This document shows, piece after piece, positions 55,694-63,872 of a stretch of 64,000 nucleotides of DNA; the stretch's first letter is position 1; the number at the start of each line of letters is the position of its first letter. The translations under genes were made by a program, and so were the position numbers. The DNA lies in assembly GCF_000014065.1 (NCBI RefSeq), contig NC_008044.1, forward strand, positions 2,069,501 through 2,133,500. The letters are read 5' to 3'. The notes below the pieces were generated by a model. That model made no database searches. It was not told where the DNA came from and saw only the letters and a program-made list of their open reading frames with translations. This DNA comes from Ruegeria sp. TM1040 (GTDB lineage: Bacteria > Pseudomonadota > Alphaproteobacteria > Rhodobacterales > Rhodobacteraceae).

Positions 55694-56005
55694 CCCACGC
55701 TAATTCAGCGCTTGCGGCCTGAGCTGCAGCGTCTGTTTCTCTCTGAGCTATGAAAGCCGCGCGGGGGACACCTTGGCGCGGCTTCGCTTTTAAAGGATGA
55801 CGGCGCCGCCATAGGGGCGGAGCATCGGCTGACCCCGAAAGGTCAGATCCTGTGAGCCTCAATCGGACCCGCCCTGCACCCAATGAGGGGGTGGTCTCTG
55901 GGGGCCGGTCTCCGGTAATATGTCGCGACACCCGCCAGCATAGGGCAATGGGGTGAAAACACCCTGAGCAGAGCGCGCGGTGGGGGCGCAACGGGAAAGG
56001 ACCTG
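55694..56005. other. Intergenic region after mraY
   Basis: These ~310 bases between mraY and the convergent HEAT-like gene hold the terminator at 55753-55791. No further gene is seen; in most relatives murD would follow mraY here. Confidence 0.5.
55753..55791 (+). terminator. Rho-independent terminator after mraY
   Basis: AAGCCGCGC (55754-55762) pairs with GCGCGGCTT (55776-55784) and is followed by CGCTTTT. It lies 60 bases after the mraY stop, so this end of the dcw transcript looks genuine. Confidence 0.72.
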
Positions 56006-57079
56006 TTACGGGTTCTCTTCTCGCCGCTTGCACTGAAAAAACGCAACGCGGGACCGGACGCCGATGTTGGGATCGTCTTCAAGCCCCGCGACCAGCGTGT
56101 CCAATGTGTGCGCCATCTCGCGGTCATGGCGCAGAGCGATCATCCCATCGAGCGCATGTTTGCGCACGATACTGGCGTGATCTGTCACAGCCCTTTGCAA
56201 CAGCCCGAGGACGTCGGCGTCGACCGTGATGTCCCGGCTCTGGAATTGCAGTTCCATACGAGAGCGCCCCGAAGGTTTGTCGATCCAGACCTTTCGGCGC
56301 TGAGGTAAAGGCCATCTGGCCTTGCCCGACAATAAGATCTGAAGAGCCATCCCCCGGATATGCGGTTGGTGGGCTTTGCGAAAGATCCGCTCAAGCTGGG
56401 GGTCAATCTTGGGGGTCTTGCACAGTTCCCGAAACACGACCGTGAGGGCCGCGCCCTCGGATTGAATCACATCGTCAACCAACGCGCTGGCCACGTCGTC
56501 TCTTTGGGCGAGTGTCGTGATCCTCCCTGGCCCTGCCTGCGACCAGCGCCCCCAACTGGCAATCCGTGGAAGAGCCGCCCGTATGGCCGGGACAATGACC
56601 TCTGCAGATGTCTGAGGCAGTACCCGCGCCAAAGCCTCGTGGGCCGCCTCACGCACCTCATGCACCCAATCATTTGTGCGCCAGAACAGGGCGTAGATGC
56701 ATCCCGGAGCGCCGACTGAACCGTCAAGCTGTTTGAGTGCCGCTTCGCGCACATATCCATCGTGATGCAAGATGAAGACCTGCGCCAAATCTGGAATCTG
56801 TTGCAGCGCCTCAATGTCCCTGTCGCGCAGACGCGCCACTCGCGCGTCATTCATTTCGCCTCGATCTATAGATGAATGAAAGTCAAAAACGGACATCTGC
56901 AAAAGCTGCACAGTGAGTGAACTCTCCATCTGCGAGATTTGGTCATACGATGACCAATTCAGGAGAGCTTGCATCCCTCTTTCTTTGATACCTTTATACC
57001 TGCGGGCGTTCACAGAACCTATTGTGGGCGTACCTTTGGCTTGCTGCCTCCACCATGCCCAGACCATTGAAAACACCAT
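56006..57079 (-). CDS. HEAT-repeat-like protein, unknown function
   Basis: A 357-aa soluble protein. It consists of amphipathic helical pairs that read like HEAT/Armadillo repeats: DGYVREAALKQLDGS, NDWVHEVREAAHEALARVL, QPHIRGMALQILLSG, HASIVRKHALDGMIALRHD, and EDDPNIGVRSRVAFFQCKRR. Such proteins usually serve as binding scaffolds. The N-terminal ~50 residues carry a weak hydrophobic segment (MVFSMVWAWWRQQ) that could be a short membrane anchor. The start at 57079 has GGAGAG upstream. It lies 19 bases downstream of apbC and so may share its operon. Confidence 0.72.
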   Translation of the reverse strand: MVFSMVWAWWRQQAKGTPTIGSVNARRYKGIKERGMQALLNWSSYDQISQMESSLTVQLLQMSVFDFHSSIDRGEMNDARVARLRDRDIEALQQIPDLAQVFILHHDGYVREAALKQLDGSVGAPGCIYALFWRTNDWVHEVREAAHEALARVLPQTSAEVIVPAIRAALPRIASWGRWSQAGPGRITTLAQRDDVASALVDDVIQSEGAALTVVFRELCKTPKIDPQLERIFRKAHQPHIRGMALQILLSGKARWPLPQRRKVWIDKPSGRSRMELQFQSRDITVDADVLGLLQRAVTDHASIVRKHALDGMIALRHDREMAHTLDTLVAGLEDDPNIGVRSRVAFFQCKRREENP

Positions 57080-57098
57080 CCGCGTCTCTCCTGACCAT

Positions 57099-58184
57099 TC
57101 ACGCCATGCCGCCTTCGACCAGCCCCTTGGCGATACGCGCGTAGGCCTCGGCCATGACGCCCTCTCCGGCTGCGATGGGCGTGCCGCTGTCGCCCGCCAG
57201 CCGGGTCTCCAGATCAATCGGCAGGGCCCCGAGGAGCGGCAGGCCCAGGTCCTTGGCTTCTGCGGCAACACCGCCGTTGCCAAAGATGTGATGGGTGCCG
57301 CCGCAATCGGGGCAGGTAAAGAAGGACATGTTCTCTATGAGGCCCAGCACCGGGGTTTTGAGCGTGTCGAACATATCAAGCGCCTTGCGCGCATCCAGAA
57401 GGGCCACATCCTGCGGGGTGGAGACCACGATGGCCCCCGACAGCTCGGCCTTGGTGCAGAGCGTGAGTTGCACATCGCCTGTGCCCGGCGGCAGGTCGAC
57501 GATCAACACGTCAAGCTCGCCCCAGTTCACCTGCCCCAGCATCTGCTGGAGTGCGCCCATAAGCATCGGGCCGCGCCAGACCACGGCCTTGCGCTCCTCC
57601 ACCATGAGGCCGATCGACATCACCGTGACCCCATGGGCATGGAGCGGCTCGATGGTGGTGCCATCGGGGCTGGCGGGGCGACCGGAGACCCCCATCATGC
57701 GTGGCTGCGAGGGGCCGTAGATGTCAGCGTCCAAGAGCCCGACCTTGCGCCCCTGCCGGGCCAGCGCCACCGCGAGGTTGGCGCTCACGGTGGATTTGCC
57801 AACGCCACCCTTGCCCGATCCCACCGCGAGGATGCGTTTCACGCCCGAGGGTTTCATCGGCGCAGCCTGCGGTTTAGGATGGCCACCCAGCTTGAGGCTC
57901 GGCGCAGGTTTTTGCGCCGATTTGGTCGGCGCAGCGGGACCATGCGCCGTAAGCACCACCGCGACCGTCTCGACACCGGGCAGCGCCTTGACCGAAGCCT
58001 CTGCCGCCCGGCGCAGCATCTCCATCTTGGAGGCCTCTTCCGGTGAGGCCGCCTCGATCACGAATCTCACTGTGCTGCCCTCGATGGAGAGGGCGCGCAG
58101 CATGTCGCGTGACACCAATGTGCCCCCACCCGGAAGCTCCAGACGGTCCAAAGCGGCGCGAATCTCTTCCTGTGTGACGGGCAT
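57099..58184 (-). CDS. apbC: Fe-S cluster carrier ATPase (Mrp/NBP35/ApbC family)
   Basis: A 361-aa P-loop ATPase that binds and passes on iron-sulfur clusters. Residues 1-85 are a MIP18/DUF59-like domain ([22 protein letters not shown]). The deviant Walker A is [12 protein letters not shown], followed by [14 protein letters not shown] and [14 protein letters not shown]. The C-terminal CxxC in SFFTCPDCG is the cluster-binding pair. The ATG at 58184 is preceded by AGGAG. It is divergent from the DUF1127 gene. Confidence 0.95.
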   Translation of the reverse strand: MPVTQEEIRAALDRLELPGGGTLVSRDMLRALSIEGSTVRFVIEAASPEEASKMEMLRRAAEASVKALPGVETVAVVLTAHGPAAPTKSAQKPAPSLKLGGHPKPQAAPMKPSGVKRILAVGSGKGGVGKSTVSANLAVALARQGRKVGLLDADIYGPSQPRMMGVSGRPASPDGTTIEPLHAHGVTVMSIGLMVEERKAVVWRGPMLMGALQQMLGQVNWGELDVLIVDLPPGTGDVQLTLCTKAELSGAIVVSTPQDVALLDARKALDMFDTLKTPVLGLIENMSFFTCPDCGGTHHIFGNGGVAAEAKDLGLPLLGALPIDLETRLAGDSGTPIAAGEGVMAEAYARIAKGLVEGGMA

Positions 58185-58502
58185 GCGGGCAACTCCTGTT
58201 TCTGCCGTATTCGGGGGCCAGAGCTGATATAGACACGCGACGCTCCCGGCCCAAGCATCAAATTGCCCAGAGCGGCACCCCGGCGGATCAATTGTTGCCC
58301 ACGCATACATCAATCTGAAAGATTGTCGCCCAGCCTTTAAGCAGTCGAGAAAAAATATCTTATCTACCCATGCACTTGCTGCATAGCAGAAATGACCAAT
58401 CCCCGGATTGTGCGTCCGCAGCATTTCATTATCTTAAGGATCAACAGAGACAGACAGTCATTTGGACACACGGTCCAGACGACAGAGAAGCGAGACGAAA
58501 CG
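58185..58502. other. Divergent promoter region of apbC and the DUF1127 gene
   Basis: About 320 bases without a gene. In Rhodobacter the DUF1127-sRNA unit is driven by a heat-shock-type sigma factor; a CTTGCTG at 58375-58381 is a possible -35 element, but the spacing and -10 are not good enough to call. Confidence 0.35.
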
Positions 58503-58724
58503 ATGGCAATTCTGAACACGATCCACGCACCCAAGTCCCTCACCTCCGGTGGTGTTGCCGCGATGATCGAAGGCCTGCGTGCCCGTTTTGCGCAGTATCG
58601 CGTCTACCGCGCGACCCTGAACGAACTGCGCGAGCTGAGCAACCGCGAGCTCGCAGATCTGGGGCTGAGCCGCTCCATGCTGAAAGGCATTGCTCTTGAA
58701 GCTGCCTATGGAGAGCTTAAGTAA
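58503..58724 (+). CDS. ccaF1: DUF1127 small RNA-binding protein, CcaF1-like
   Basis: A 73-aa protein. The C-terminal ~45 residues are the DUF1127 domain (RARFAQYRVYRATLNELRELSNRELADLGLSRSML), a basic helical motif. In Rhodobacter sphaeroides, CcaF1 is encoded directly upstream of the CcsR sRNAs and affects their maturation. The four CCUCCUCCC-type hairpins that start 15 bases after this stop codon make that assignment likely. The protein alone would only be a generic DUF1127. Confidence 0.88.
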   Translation: MAILNTIHAPKSLTSGGVAAMIEGLRARFAQYRVYRATLNELRELSNRELADLGLSRSMLKGIALEAAYGELK

Positions 58725-58738
58725 GGATCAAACGAGAT

Positions 58739-58770
58739 CAGGCCCTTTCTCCTCCTCCCTTAAGGGCCTG
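58739..58770 (+). ncRNA. CCUCC-loop hairpin 1 (CcsR/cuckoo type)
   Basis: CAGGCCCTT (58739-58747) pairs with AAGGGCCTG (58762-58770). The 14-base loop contains CCTCCTCCC (58751-58759). First of four hairpins after the DUF1127 gene. Confidence 0.85.
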
Positions 58771-58776
58771 TCCTAA

Positions 58777-58810
58777 GCGGTGGCATCCTCCTCCTCCCTG
58801 ATGCCACCGC
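58777..58810 (+). ncRNA. CCUCC-loop hairpin 2 (CcsR/cuckoo type)
   Basis: GCGGTGGCATC (58777-58787) pairs with GATGCCACCGC (58800-58810). The loop contains CCTCCTCCC (58790-58798). The stem differs in sequence from hairpin 1, while the loop is kept. Confidence 0.87.
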
Positions 58811-58842
58811 ACCCTATACCGGCCAGAAGCCGGGACCAGATG

Positions 58843-58873
58843 CATCAGGTTTCCTCCTCCCTTTAACCTGATG
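58843..58873 (+). ncRNA. CCUCC-loop hairpin 3 (CcsR/cuckoo type)
   Basis: CATCAGGTT (58843-58851) pairs with AACCTGATG (58865-58873). The loop contains CCTCCTCCC (58853-58861). Confidence 0.87.
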
Positions 58874-58881
58874 TGCAACAG

Positions 58882-58920
58882 AACGGCGGTGCCCCCTCCT
58901 CCTCCCTGGGCGCCGCCGTT
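58882..58920 (+). ncRNA. CCUCC-loop hairpin 4 (CcsR/cuckoo type)
   Basis: A 13-bp stem (58882-58894 with 58908-58920, one G-T pair) presents a loop containing CCTCCTCCTCCC (58895-58906). This is the longest stem, and the last of the set. Confidence 0.87.
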
Positions 58921-58940
58921 TCCTGTTTTAGGAACAGGAT
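58921..58940 (+). terminator. Hairpin after the CCUCC-loop array
   Basis: TCCTGTT (58921-58927) pairs with AACAGGA (58933-58939) around TTAGG. It is followed by a pyrimidine-rich stretch and not a clean U-tract. It may end the array transcript. Confidence 0.45.
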
Positions 58941-59040
58941 CTTCCCCCTCTTTGTTAAAGTTGTGCCCGCGTCATGTTCTGCGCGGACGCCTGCGCTGTT
59001 TCACGCGCGCAAAAGCCCCGGTTTGAGGAGTCTTTGATCG

Positions 59041-59068
59041 CAGATTTCAGGTCACAGATTTCAGGTCA
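59041..59068. repeat. 14-base tandem duplication
   Basis: CAGATTTCAGGTCA is repeated exactly twice (59041-59054 and 59055-59068), followed by a partial third copy (CAGGAT). Confidence 0.8.
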
Positions 59069-59169
59069 CAGGATTTTGCCAACGGGCTTCGTGCACCGCA
59101 AGAGATCGCTCGCGGCCATAGCGCCAGCTGCGCTCCGTTGCAGATCCCCGGCAGTTGATACTGGGGTAT

Positions 59170-59238
59170 GGCGGCGGGGCCGCAGGGGCGCCTGCCGCTG
59201 CGGCCCCGCCGCCCGGATCGGATCGCAAAGCGATCCGA
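59170..59238. repeat. Two GC-rich inverted repeats downstream of the helicase gene
   Basis: The first stem is 16 bp (59170-59185 with 59198-59213, perfect). The second is TCGGATCGC (59218-59226) with GCGATCCGA (59230-59238). Either may act as the end of the minus-strand helicase transcript, though no U-tract is present. Confidence 0.65.
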
Positions 59239-59263
59239 CCGTCTCAATCTCTAAGCCTGCGCT

Positions 59264-61708
59264 TTAGAACGGGATGTCATCGCTGGCGGAAACAAAGCGC
59301 GCCACCACCTTCTTGGGGCCGGCTTTTTCAAAATCCACCTCGAGCTTGTCGCCCTCGATCCCGACCACGGCACCATAGCCGAATTTCTGGTGAAACACCC
59401 GCTCCCCAACCGTAAAGCTGGAGGTCGCCGCCAGGTCGATGGTCTGCGCCTCGCTCTTGCGCGGTTTGCTGTAGCCACGTTCCGCCGTGCGGGCCTGCAT
59501 CCGTTTCCAGCCGGGCGAGTTATAGCCATCGGCGTTGCTCATCCGCTCCTCGATGGTGGAACGCACCGCTGGCTCGGCAACCGCAGAGGCCGAAGGCGCA
59601 GCGGCCCCAAACCCGCCACCATAGAGGCCGGGAGGGGTCAGCACATCCACATGCTCTTCGGGCAGCTCGTCAATAAAGCGCGAAGGCAGTTGCGACTGCC
59701 ACTGGCCAAAGACCCGCCGGTTGCCCGCAAAGGAAATCGTGCAGACCTTCTCGGCGCGGGTGATGCCCACATAGGCCAGACGGCGTTCTTCCTCGAGGCC
59801 CTTAAGGCCGCTTTCATCCATCGAGCGCTGCGAGGGAAAGAGCCCATCCTCCCACCCCGGCAGGAACACCGCCGGGAACTCCAGCCCTTTGGCGGCATGC
59901 AGCGTCATGATCGATACTTTTTGCTCGGCGTCTTGCTTGTCATTGTCCATCACAAGGCTGACGTGTTCGAGAAACCCCTGGAGATTATCGAAGTTTTCCA
60001 GCGCCTTCACCAGTTCCTTGAGGTTCTCGAGCCGGCCGGGGCTGTCGGGGTTCTTGTCCGCCTGCCACATGGAGGTATAGCCGCTCTCATCCAGGATGAT
60101 CTCCGCAAGCTCCACATGCGAGACCTCTGTACGGGCCTGAAACGCCTCAAAGCTCTGCACGCCCTCGACCACCGCGTCCGGATCGTCCGGGTCGGCCAGC
60201 ACGGTGCGGGTCATCTGGCCCCAACGGGCGATGTTTTCAACGAGACGGCGCAAGGCGGCCCCGCCCTTGCCCTTGATGAGGCCATCCTCGACCGCAAGCC
60301 GCGCGCCCTCAAGGAGAGAGACGCCATTGGCGCGCGCCACCGTTTGAATGGTCTGCTGGGCCTTGTCGCCAAGGCCGCGTTTGGGCGTGTTGACGATGCG
60401 CTCAAAGGCCAGATCATCTTCGGGCGAGATCACCACGCGGAAATAGGCCATGGCATCGCGGATTTCCAACCGCTCGTAAAAGCGCGGACCGCCGATGACA
60501 CGATACGGCAGACCGATGGTCAGGAACCGGTCCTCAAAGGCGCGCATCTGGTGCGAGGCACGCACGAGAATCGCCATTTCATTGAGGCCATACTGGCGCA
60601 TCCCCCGGGTGCCACGCTGCATCGCCTCGATTTCCTCGCCGATCCAGCGGGCCTCTTCCTCACCGTCCCAATGGCCAATGAGGCGGACTTTTTCGCCACC
60701 CTCGGCCTCGGTCCAGAGCTCCTTGCCCAACCGCCCTTCGTTGCCCCGGATGACACCGGAGGCTGCCGAAAGAATGTGTTTGGTGGAGCGGTAATTCTGC
60801 TCCAGCCGGATCACCTTGGCGCCGGAAAAATCCTTTTCAAACCGCAGGATGTTGCCCACCTCGGCGCCGCGCCAGCCATAGATCGACTGGTCATCGTCGC
60901 CCACGCAGCAGATGTTCTTGTGCCCCGACGCCAAGAGCCGCAACCAGAGATATTGGGCGACGTTGGTATCCTGATACTCGTCCACGAGGATGTAGCGGAA
61001 CCAGCGGTGATATTGCGCCAGGAGGTCCGGGTTGTTCTGAAAAATCTCGACGCAGTGCAGCAGCAGATCGCCAAAATCAACCGCGTTCAGCTCCTTGAGG
61101 CGGGTCTGATACTGGTCGTAGAACTCGGTGCCGCGATGGTTATAGGCCGCCGCATCCCCCGCAGGCACCTTGGCAGGCGTCAGAGCGCGGTTTTTCCAGT
61201 CGTCGATGATGTTTGCCAGCATCCGCGCGGGCCAGCGCTTGTCGTCGATGCCCGCCGCCTGGATGAGCTGTTTCAGCAGGCGGATCTGATCGTCGGTGTC
61301 CAGAATGGTGAAGTTGGACTTCAACCCCACCAGTTCCGCATGTCGGCGCAGGAGCTTCACGCAGATCGAGTGAAAGGTGCCGAGCCACGGCATGCCCTCG
61401 GCAGGCTGACCGAGCATCCGGCCCACGCGGTCTTTCATTTCGCGCGCGGCCTTGTTGGTAAAGGTCACGGCGAGGATCTCGTTGGTGCGCGCCTTGTTCG
61501 TGTTCAACAGATGCACGATCCGGGTGGTCAGCGCCTTTGTCTTGCCGGTGCCCGCGCCCGCCAGCATCAACACCGGCCCATCCAGCGTCTCCACCGCGTC
61601 GCGTTGGGCCGGATTGAGACCATCCAGATAGGGCATGGGACGCGCGGCCATGGCGCGGGCGGACAATGATGCGCCCTCAAAGGCGTCCATTTCGTCAAAT
61701 GTGCTCAT
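59264..61708 (-). CDS. ATP-dependent DNA helicase, UvrD/PcrA family
   Basis: An 814-aa superfamily 1 3'-5' helicase for repair and replication restart. Motifs in order are LAGAGTGKTKALTTRI (Walker A), VTFTNKAAREMK, TFHSICVKLLRRH, VDEYQDTN (Walker B), CCVGDDDQSIYGWRGAE, RLEQNYRST, and C-terminal LHAAKGLEFPAVFLPGWEDGLFP. The C-terminal ~50 residues (VGERVFHQKFGYGAVVGIEGDKLEVDFEKAG) form the Tudor-like RNA polymerase-interacting domain typical of PcrA/UvrD. Confidence 0.96.
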   Translation of the reverse strand: MSTFDEMDAFEGASLSARAMAARPMPYLDGLNPAQRDAVETLDGPVLMLAGAGTGKTKALTTRIVHLLNTNKARTNEILAVTFTNKAAREMKDRVGRMLGQPAEGMPWLGTFHSICVKLLRRHAELVGLKSNFTILDTDDQIRLLKQLIQAAGIDDKRWPARMLANIIDDWKNRALTPAKVPAGDAAAYNHRGTEFYDQYQTRLKELNAVDFGDLLLHCVEIFQNNPDLLAQYHRWFRYILVDEYQDTNVAQYLWLRLLASGHKNICCVGDDDQSIYGWRGAEVGNILRFEKDFSGAKVIRLEQNYRSTKHILSAASGVIRGNEGRLGKELWTEAEGGEKVRLIGHWDGEEEARWIGEEIEAMQRGTRGMRQYGLNEMAILVRASHQMRAFEDRFLTIGLPYRVIGGPRFYERLEIRDAMAYFRVVISPEDDLAFERIVNTPKRGLGDKAQQTIQTVARANGVSLLEGARLAVEDGLIKGKGGAALRRLVENIARWGQMTRTVLADPDDPDAVVEGVQSFEAFQARTEVSHVELAEIILDESGYTSMWQADKNPDSPGRLENLKELVKALENFDNLQGFLEHVSLVMDNDKQDAEQKVSIMTLHAAKGLEFPAVFLPGWEDGLFPSQRSMDESGLKGLEEERRLAYVGITRAEKVCTISFAGNRRVFGQWQSQLPSRFIDELPEEHVDVLTPPGLYGGGFGAAAPSASAVAEPAVRSTIEERMSNADGYNSPGWKRMQARTAERGYSKPRKSEAQTIDLAATSSFTVGERVFHQKFGYGAVVGIEGDKLEVDFEKAGPKKVVARFVSASDDIPF

Positions 61709-61962
61709 GCGGCGATCCTAACCTGTTTCACAAAGGACGGGAAGAGGTCTGTTCACGCTCCGTTCCCACCCTTGCTGCGCGGATGTTGTGACACCGCCAT
61801 AGCAGTGCCTTCTGCGACAATAAAGCGGGTCTGCGTGCCTGCCTCCTGTACCAAAGGCTAGGTCGGACACACGAAATGAACAGGCCGCTCGCCTTCAACA
61901 GGATCGCGCGCAGGCGCCGTTTGTGCTACGCCGGGCACAAGCGCCAATGGCGCGGAAAGGCC

Positions 61963-62385
61963 ATGAAGATGAGACGTATCATATACACCAGCGACGCAAG
62001 CCCCCTGATGACGGACGAGAAAGTCGCCGCCATCGCGGAGAAATCCCGGCGCAAGAACGGAAGCATGGGGCTCACCGGGGCGTTGTCTTTTGACAAGGGG
62101 CGTTTCTTGCAACTGCTGGAGGGCCCGTCCGAGGCGGTGACCGCCCGGTTCGAGGCGATCCGGCGTGACGCGCGCCATCAGAACATCCAGATCATCTGCG
62201 ACGTGCCGACCAATATGCGCAATTTCCCCAACAAACCAATGGCATTGATGCTGCCGGGCGAGGTGAGTGAAGACATGCATGAAGCCCTGTCGGCGCTTTT
62301 TGATCTGGCGGATGAACCTGTCGCCCCTTCGCGCCAGACCCTTGGCGATCTGTTGCCGCGGTTTTCGGAACTGGACGCCGCCTGA
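61963..62385 (+). CDS. BLUF-domain blue-light sensor protein
   Basis: A 140-aa FAD-binding photoreceptor. With the ATG at 61963, Tyr8 (RIIYTS), Asn32 (KNGSMGLTG) and Gln50 (GRFLQLLEGP) have the same spacing as Tyr21, Asn45 and Gln63 in AppA, so the photochemical triad is complete. The Trp of the AppA WxM motif is replaced (KPM: Lys91, Met93). It is a stand-alone BLUF with a ~40-residue C-terminal cap, so it must signal through a partner. ATG 61969 is an alternative that fits GGAAAGG better. Confidence 0.85.
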   Translation: MKMRRIIYTSDASPLMTDEKVAAIAEKSRRKNGSMGLTGALSFDKGRFLQLLEGPSEAVTARFEAIRRDARHQNIQIICDVPTNMRNFPNKPMALMLPGEVSEDMHEALSALFDLADEPVAPSRQTLGDLLPRFSELDAA

Positions 62386-62569
62386 GCCCGCTTGCGTTTT
62401 GCACGCCAGCAGCCGCCCCTCAGAAAGATCGCTCCTGAGATCTGAGGCCCCCGACCCAATCCCCATAGAGAGCCAAACCGCCGAGACTCATCCGGCGCAG
62501 ATGTCTTTGTGCGGTCTTCCCCGCGCAAAGGGGATAGACAGCGCCAGCGTTTTGCAAATGATGGCGGGC

Positions 62570-63730
62570 ATGACTTTGGATCAACGCTACCCCGCATTGG
62601 ATGATTTGCGCGCCAAGGCCCGCACGCGTCTGCCCCGATTTGTCTGGGAATACCTCGACAGCGCCACCGGGCGCGAAGCCACGCAGGCGCGCAACCGGCT
62701 CTGCCTTGACCGGATCGGGCTGATGCCCGCAATCCTTGGTGGCCCGCAGGAGGTGGACCTTGGCACCACCTTGTTTGGTACCCCGTTGCCGCGCCCCTTT
62801 GGCATTGCGCCGGTGGGGATGTCGGGGCTGATCTGGCCCGATGCCGAGGGTCATCTGGCCCGCCATGCCGCGCAGACCAATATCCCCTATGGGCTCTCGA
62901 CGGTGGCAAGCCAAAGCCCCGAGGATCTGGCCCCGCATCTGGGCGCGCAGGGCTGGTTCCAGATGTATCCGCCCAAAGATGAAGGCATCCGCAAGGACAT
63001 GCTGGAGCGTGCGCGGGCGGCGGGTTTCAAGGTGCTGGTGCTGACAGTCGATGTGCCGGTGGCGTCGCGCCGGGAGCGGCAGACCCGCTCGGGGCTGACG
63101 CAGCCGCCGCGTCTGACACCGCGCCTGCTGGCGCAGGTGGCGATCCGCCCGGCGTGGGCGCTGGGGATGGCGCGGCAGCATCGCGGCGAAGGGGGCATGC
63201 CGCATATGCGCACCCTTGATAAATACATCGAGGGCGCGGCCTCGGCTTTGTCCTCTACCGCCCATATTGGCTATTTGCTGCGGACTGCGCCCGATTGGGC
63301 GTACCTTGAATGGCTGCGCGATCATTGGGAGGGGCCGCTGGTGGTCAAGGGCGTTCTGGATGCGTGCGACGCGCCCCGGCTGGAGGCGGCAGGGGCTGAT
63401 GCGATCTGGATCTCCAACCACGCGGGCCGTCAGTTTGATGCGGCCCCTGCCCCGATCGAGGTGCTCGAGGACATCCGTGCGGCCACCACCCTGCCGCTGA
63501 TCCTCGACAGTGGTATCGAGGGCGGGCTTGATATTTTGCGCGCGCTGGCGCTCGGGGCTGATTTTGTGATGCTGGGTCGGGCCTGGCATTATGCGCTTGC
63601 AGCATTGGGCGCGGCCGGCCCTGCACATCTGCACGACATCCTGAGCAAAGATCTGACCGCCAACATGGGCCAGCTTGGCATCCGTACCCTGGCAGAGGTG
63701 CGCGACCTGAAGCGGCTCAGCCTCGACTAA
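62570..63730 (+). CDS. FMN-dependent alpha-hydroxy acid dehydrogenase/oxidase
   Basis: A ~386-aa TIM-barrel flavoenzyme (lactate dehydrogenase/glycolate oxidase type). Evidence includes FVWEYLDSATGREATQARN, PFGIAPVGMSGLIWPDAEG, TVDVPVASRRERQTRSG, VVKGVLDACDA with the FMN-contacting Lys, ISNHAGRQFD with the catalytic His and Arg, and DSGIEGGLDILRALALGADFVMLGRAW. The motif reads SNHAGRQ in place of the common SNHGGRQ. In-frame ATGs at 62558 and 62561 are possible starts. It follows the BLUF gene on the same strand. Confidence 0.9.
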   Translation: MTLDQRYPALDDLRAKARTRLPRFVWEYLDSATGREATQARNRLCLDRIGLMPAILGGPQEVDLGTTLFGTPLPRPFGIAPVGMSGLIWPDAEGHLARHAAQTNIPYGLSTVASQSPEDLAPHLGAQGWFQMYPPKDEGIRKDMLERARAAGFKVLVLTVDVPVASRRERQTRSGLTQPPRLTPRLLAQVAIRPAWALGMARQHRGEGGMPHMRTLDKYIEGAASALSSTAHIGYLLRTAPDWAYLEWLRDHWEGPLVVKGVLDACDAPRLEAAGADAIWISNHAGRQFDAAPAPIEVLEDIRAATTLPLILDSGIEGGLDILRALALGADFVMLGRAWHYALAALGAAGPAHLHDILSKDLTANMGQLGIRTLAEVRDLKRLSLD

Positions 63731-63872
63731 AGGCGGCTCGATCAAAGGCAGCGTGCCGCAAAGGACCGCGCGGTGCGCGCCAAAAAGCGAGGGCGCAGCC
63801 CTCTGGACCGCGCCCTGCGTCTGTCCCCCCGGATCAGACTGGTCTTATGATCTGCCCTCTGCGGGCGCCCGA

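Larger units (their letters stand above)
58941..59263. other. Intergenic region with tandem repeat and GC hairpins
   Basis: About 320 bases with no gene. It contains a two-copy 14-base tandem repeat (59041-59068), a 16-bp GC stem (59170-59213) and a 9-bp inverted repeat (59218-59238), all before the convergent helicase stop. Confidence 0.5.

Noticed and set aside
59390-61669. Long plus-strand frame opposite the helicase gene
   Set aside because: It is the complement of the helicase coding sequence with no features of its own.
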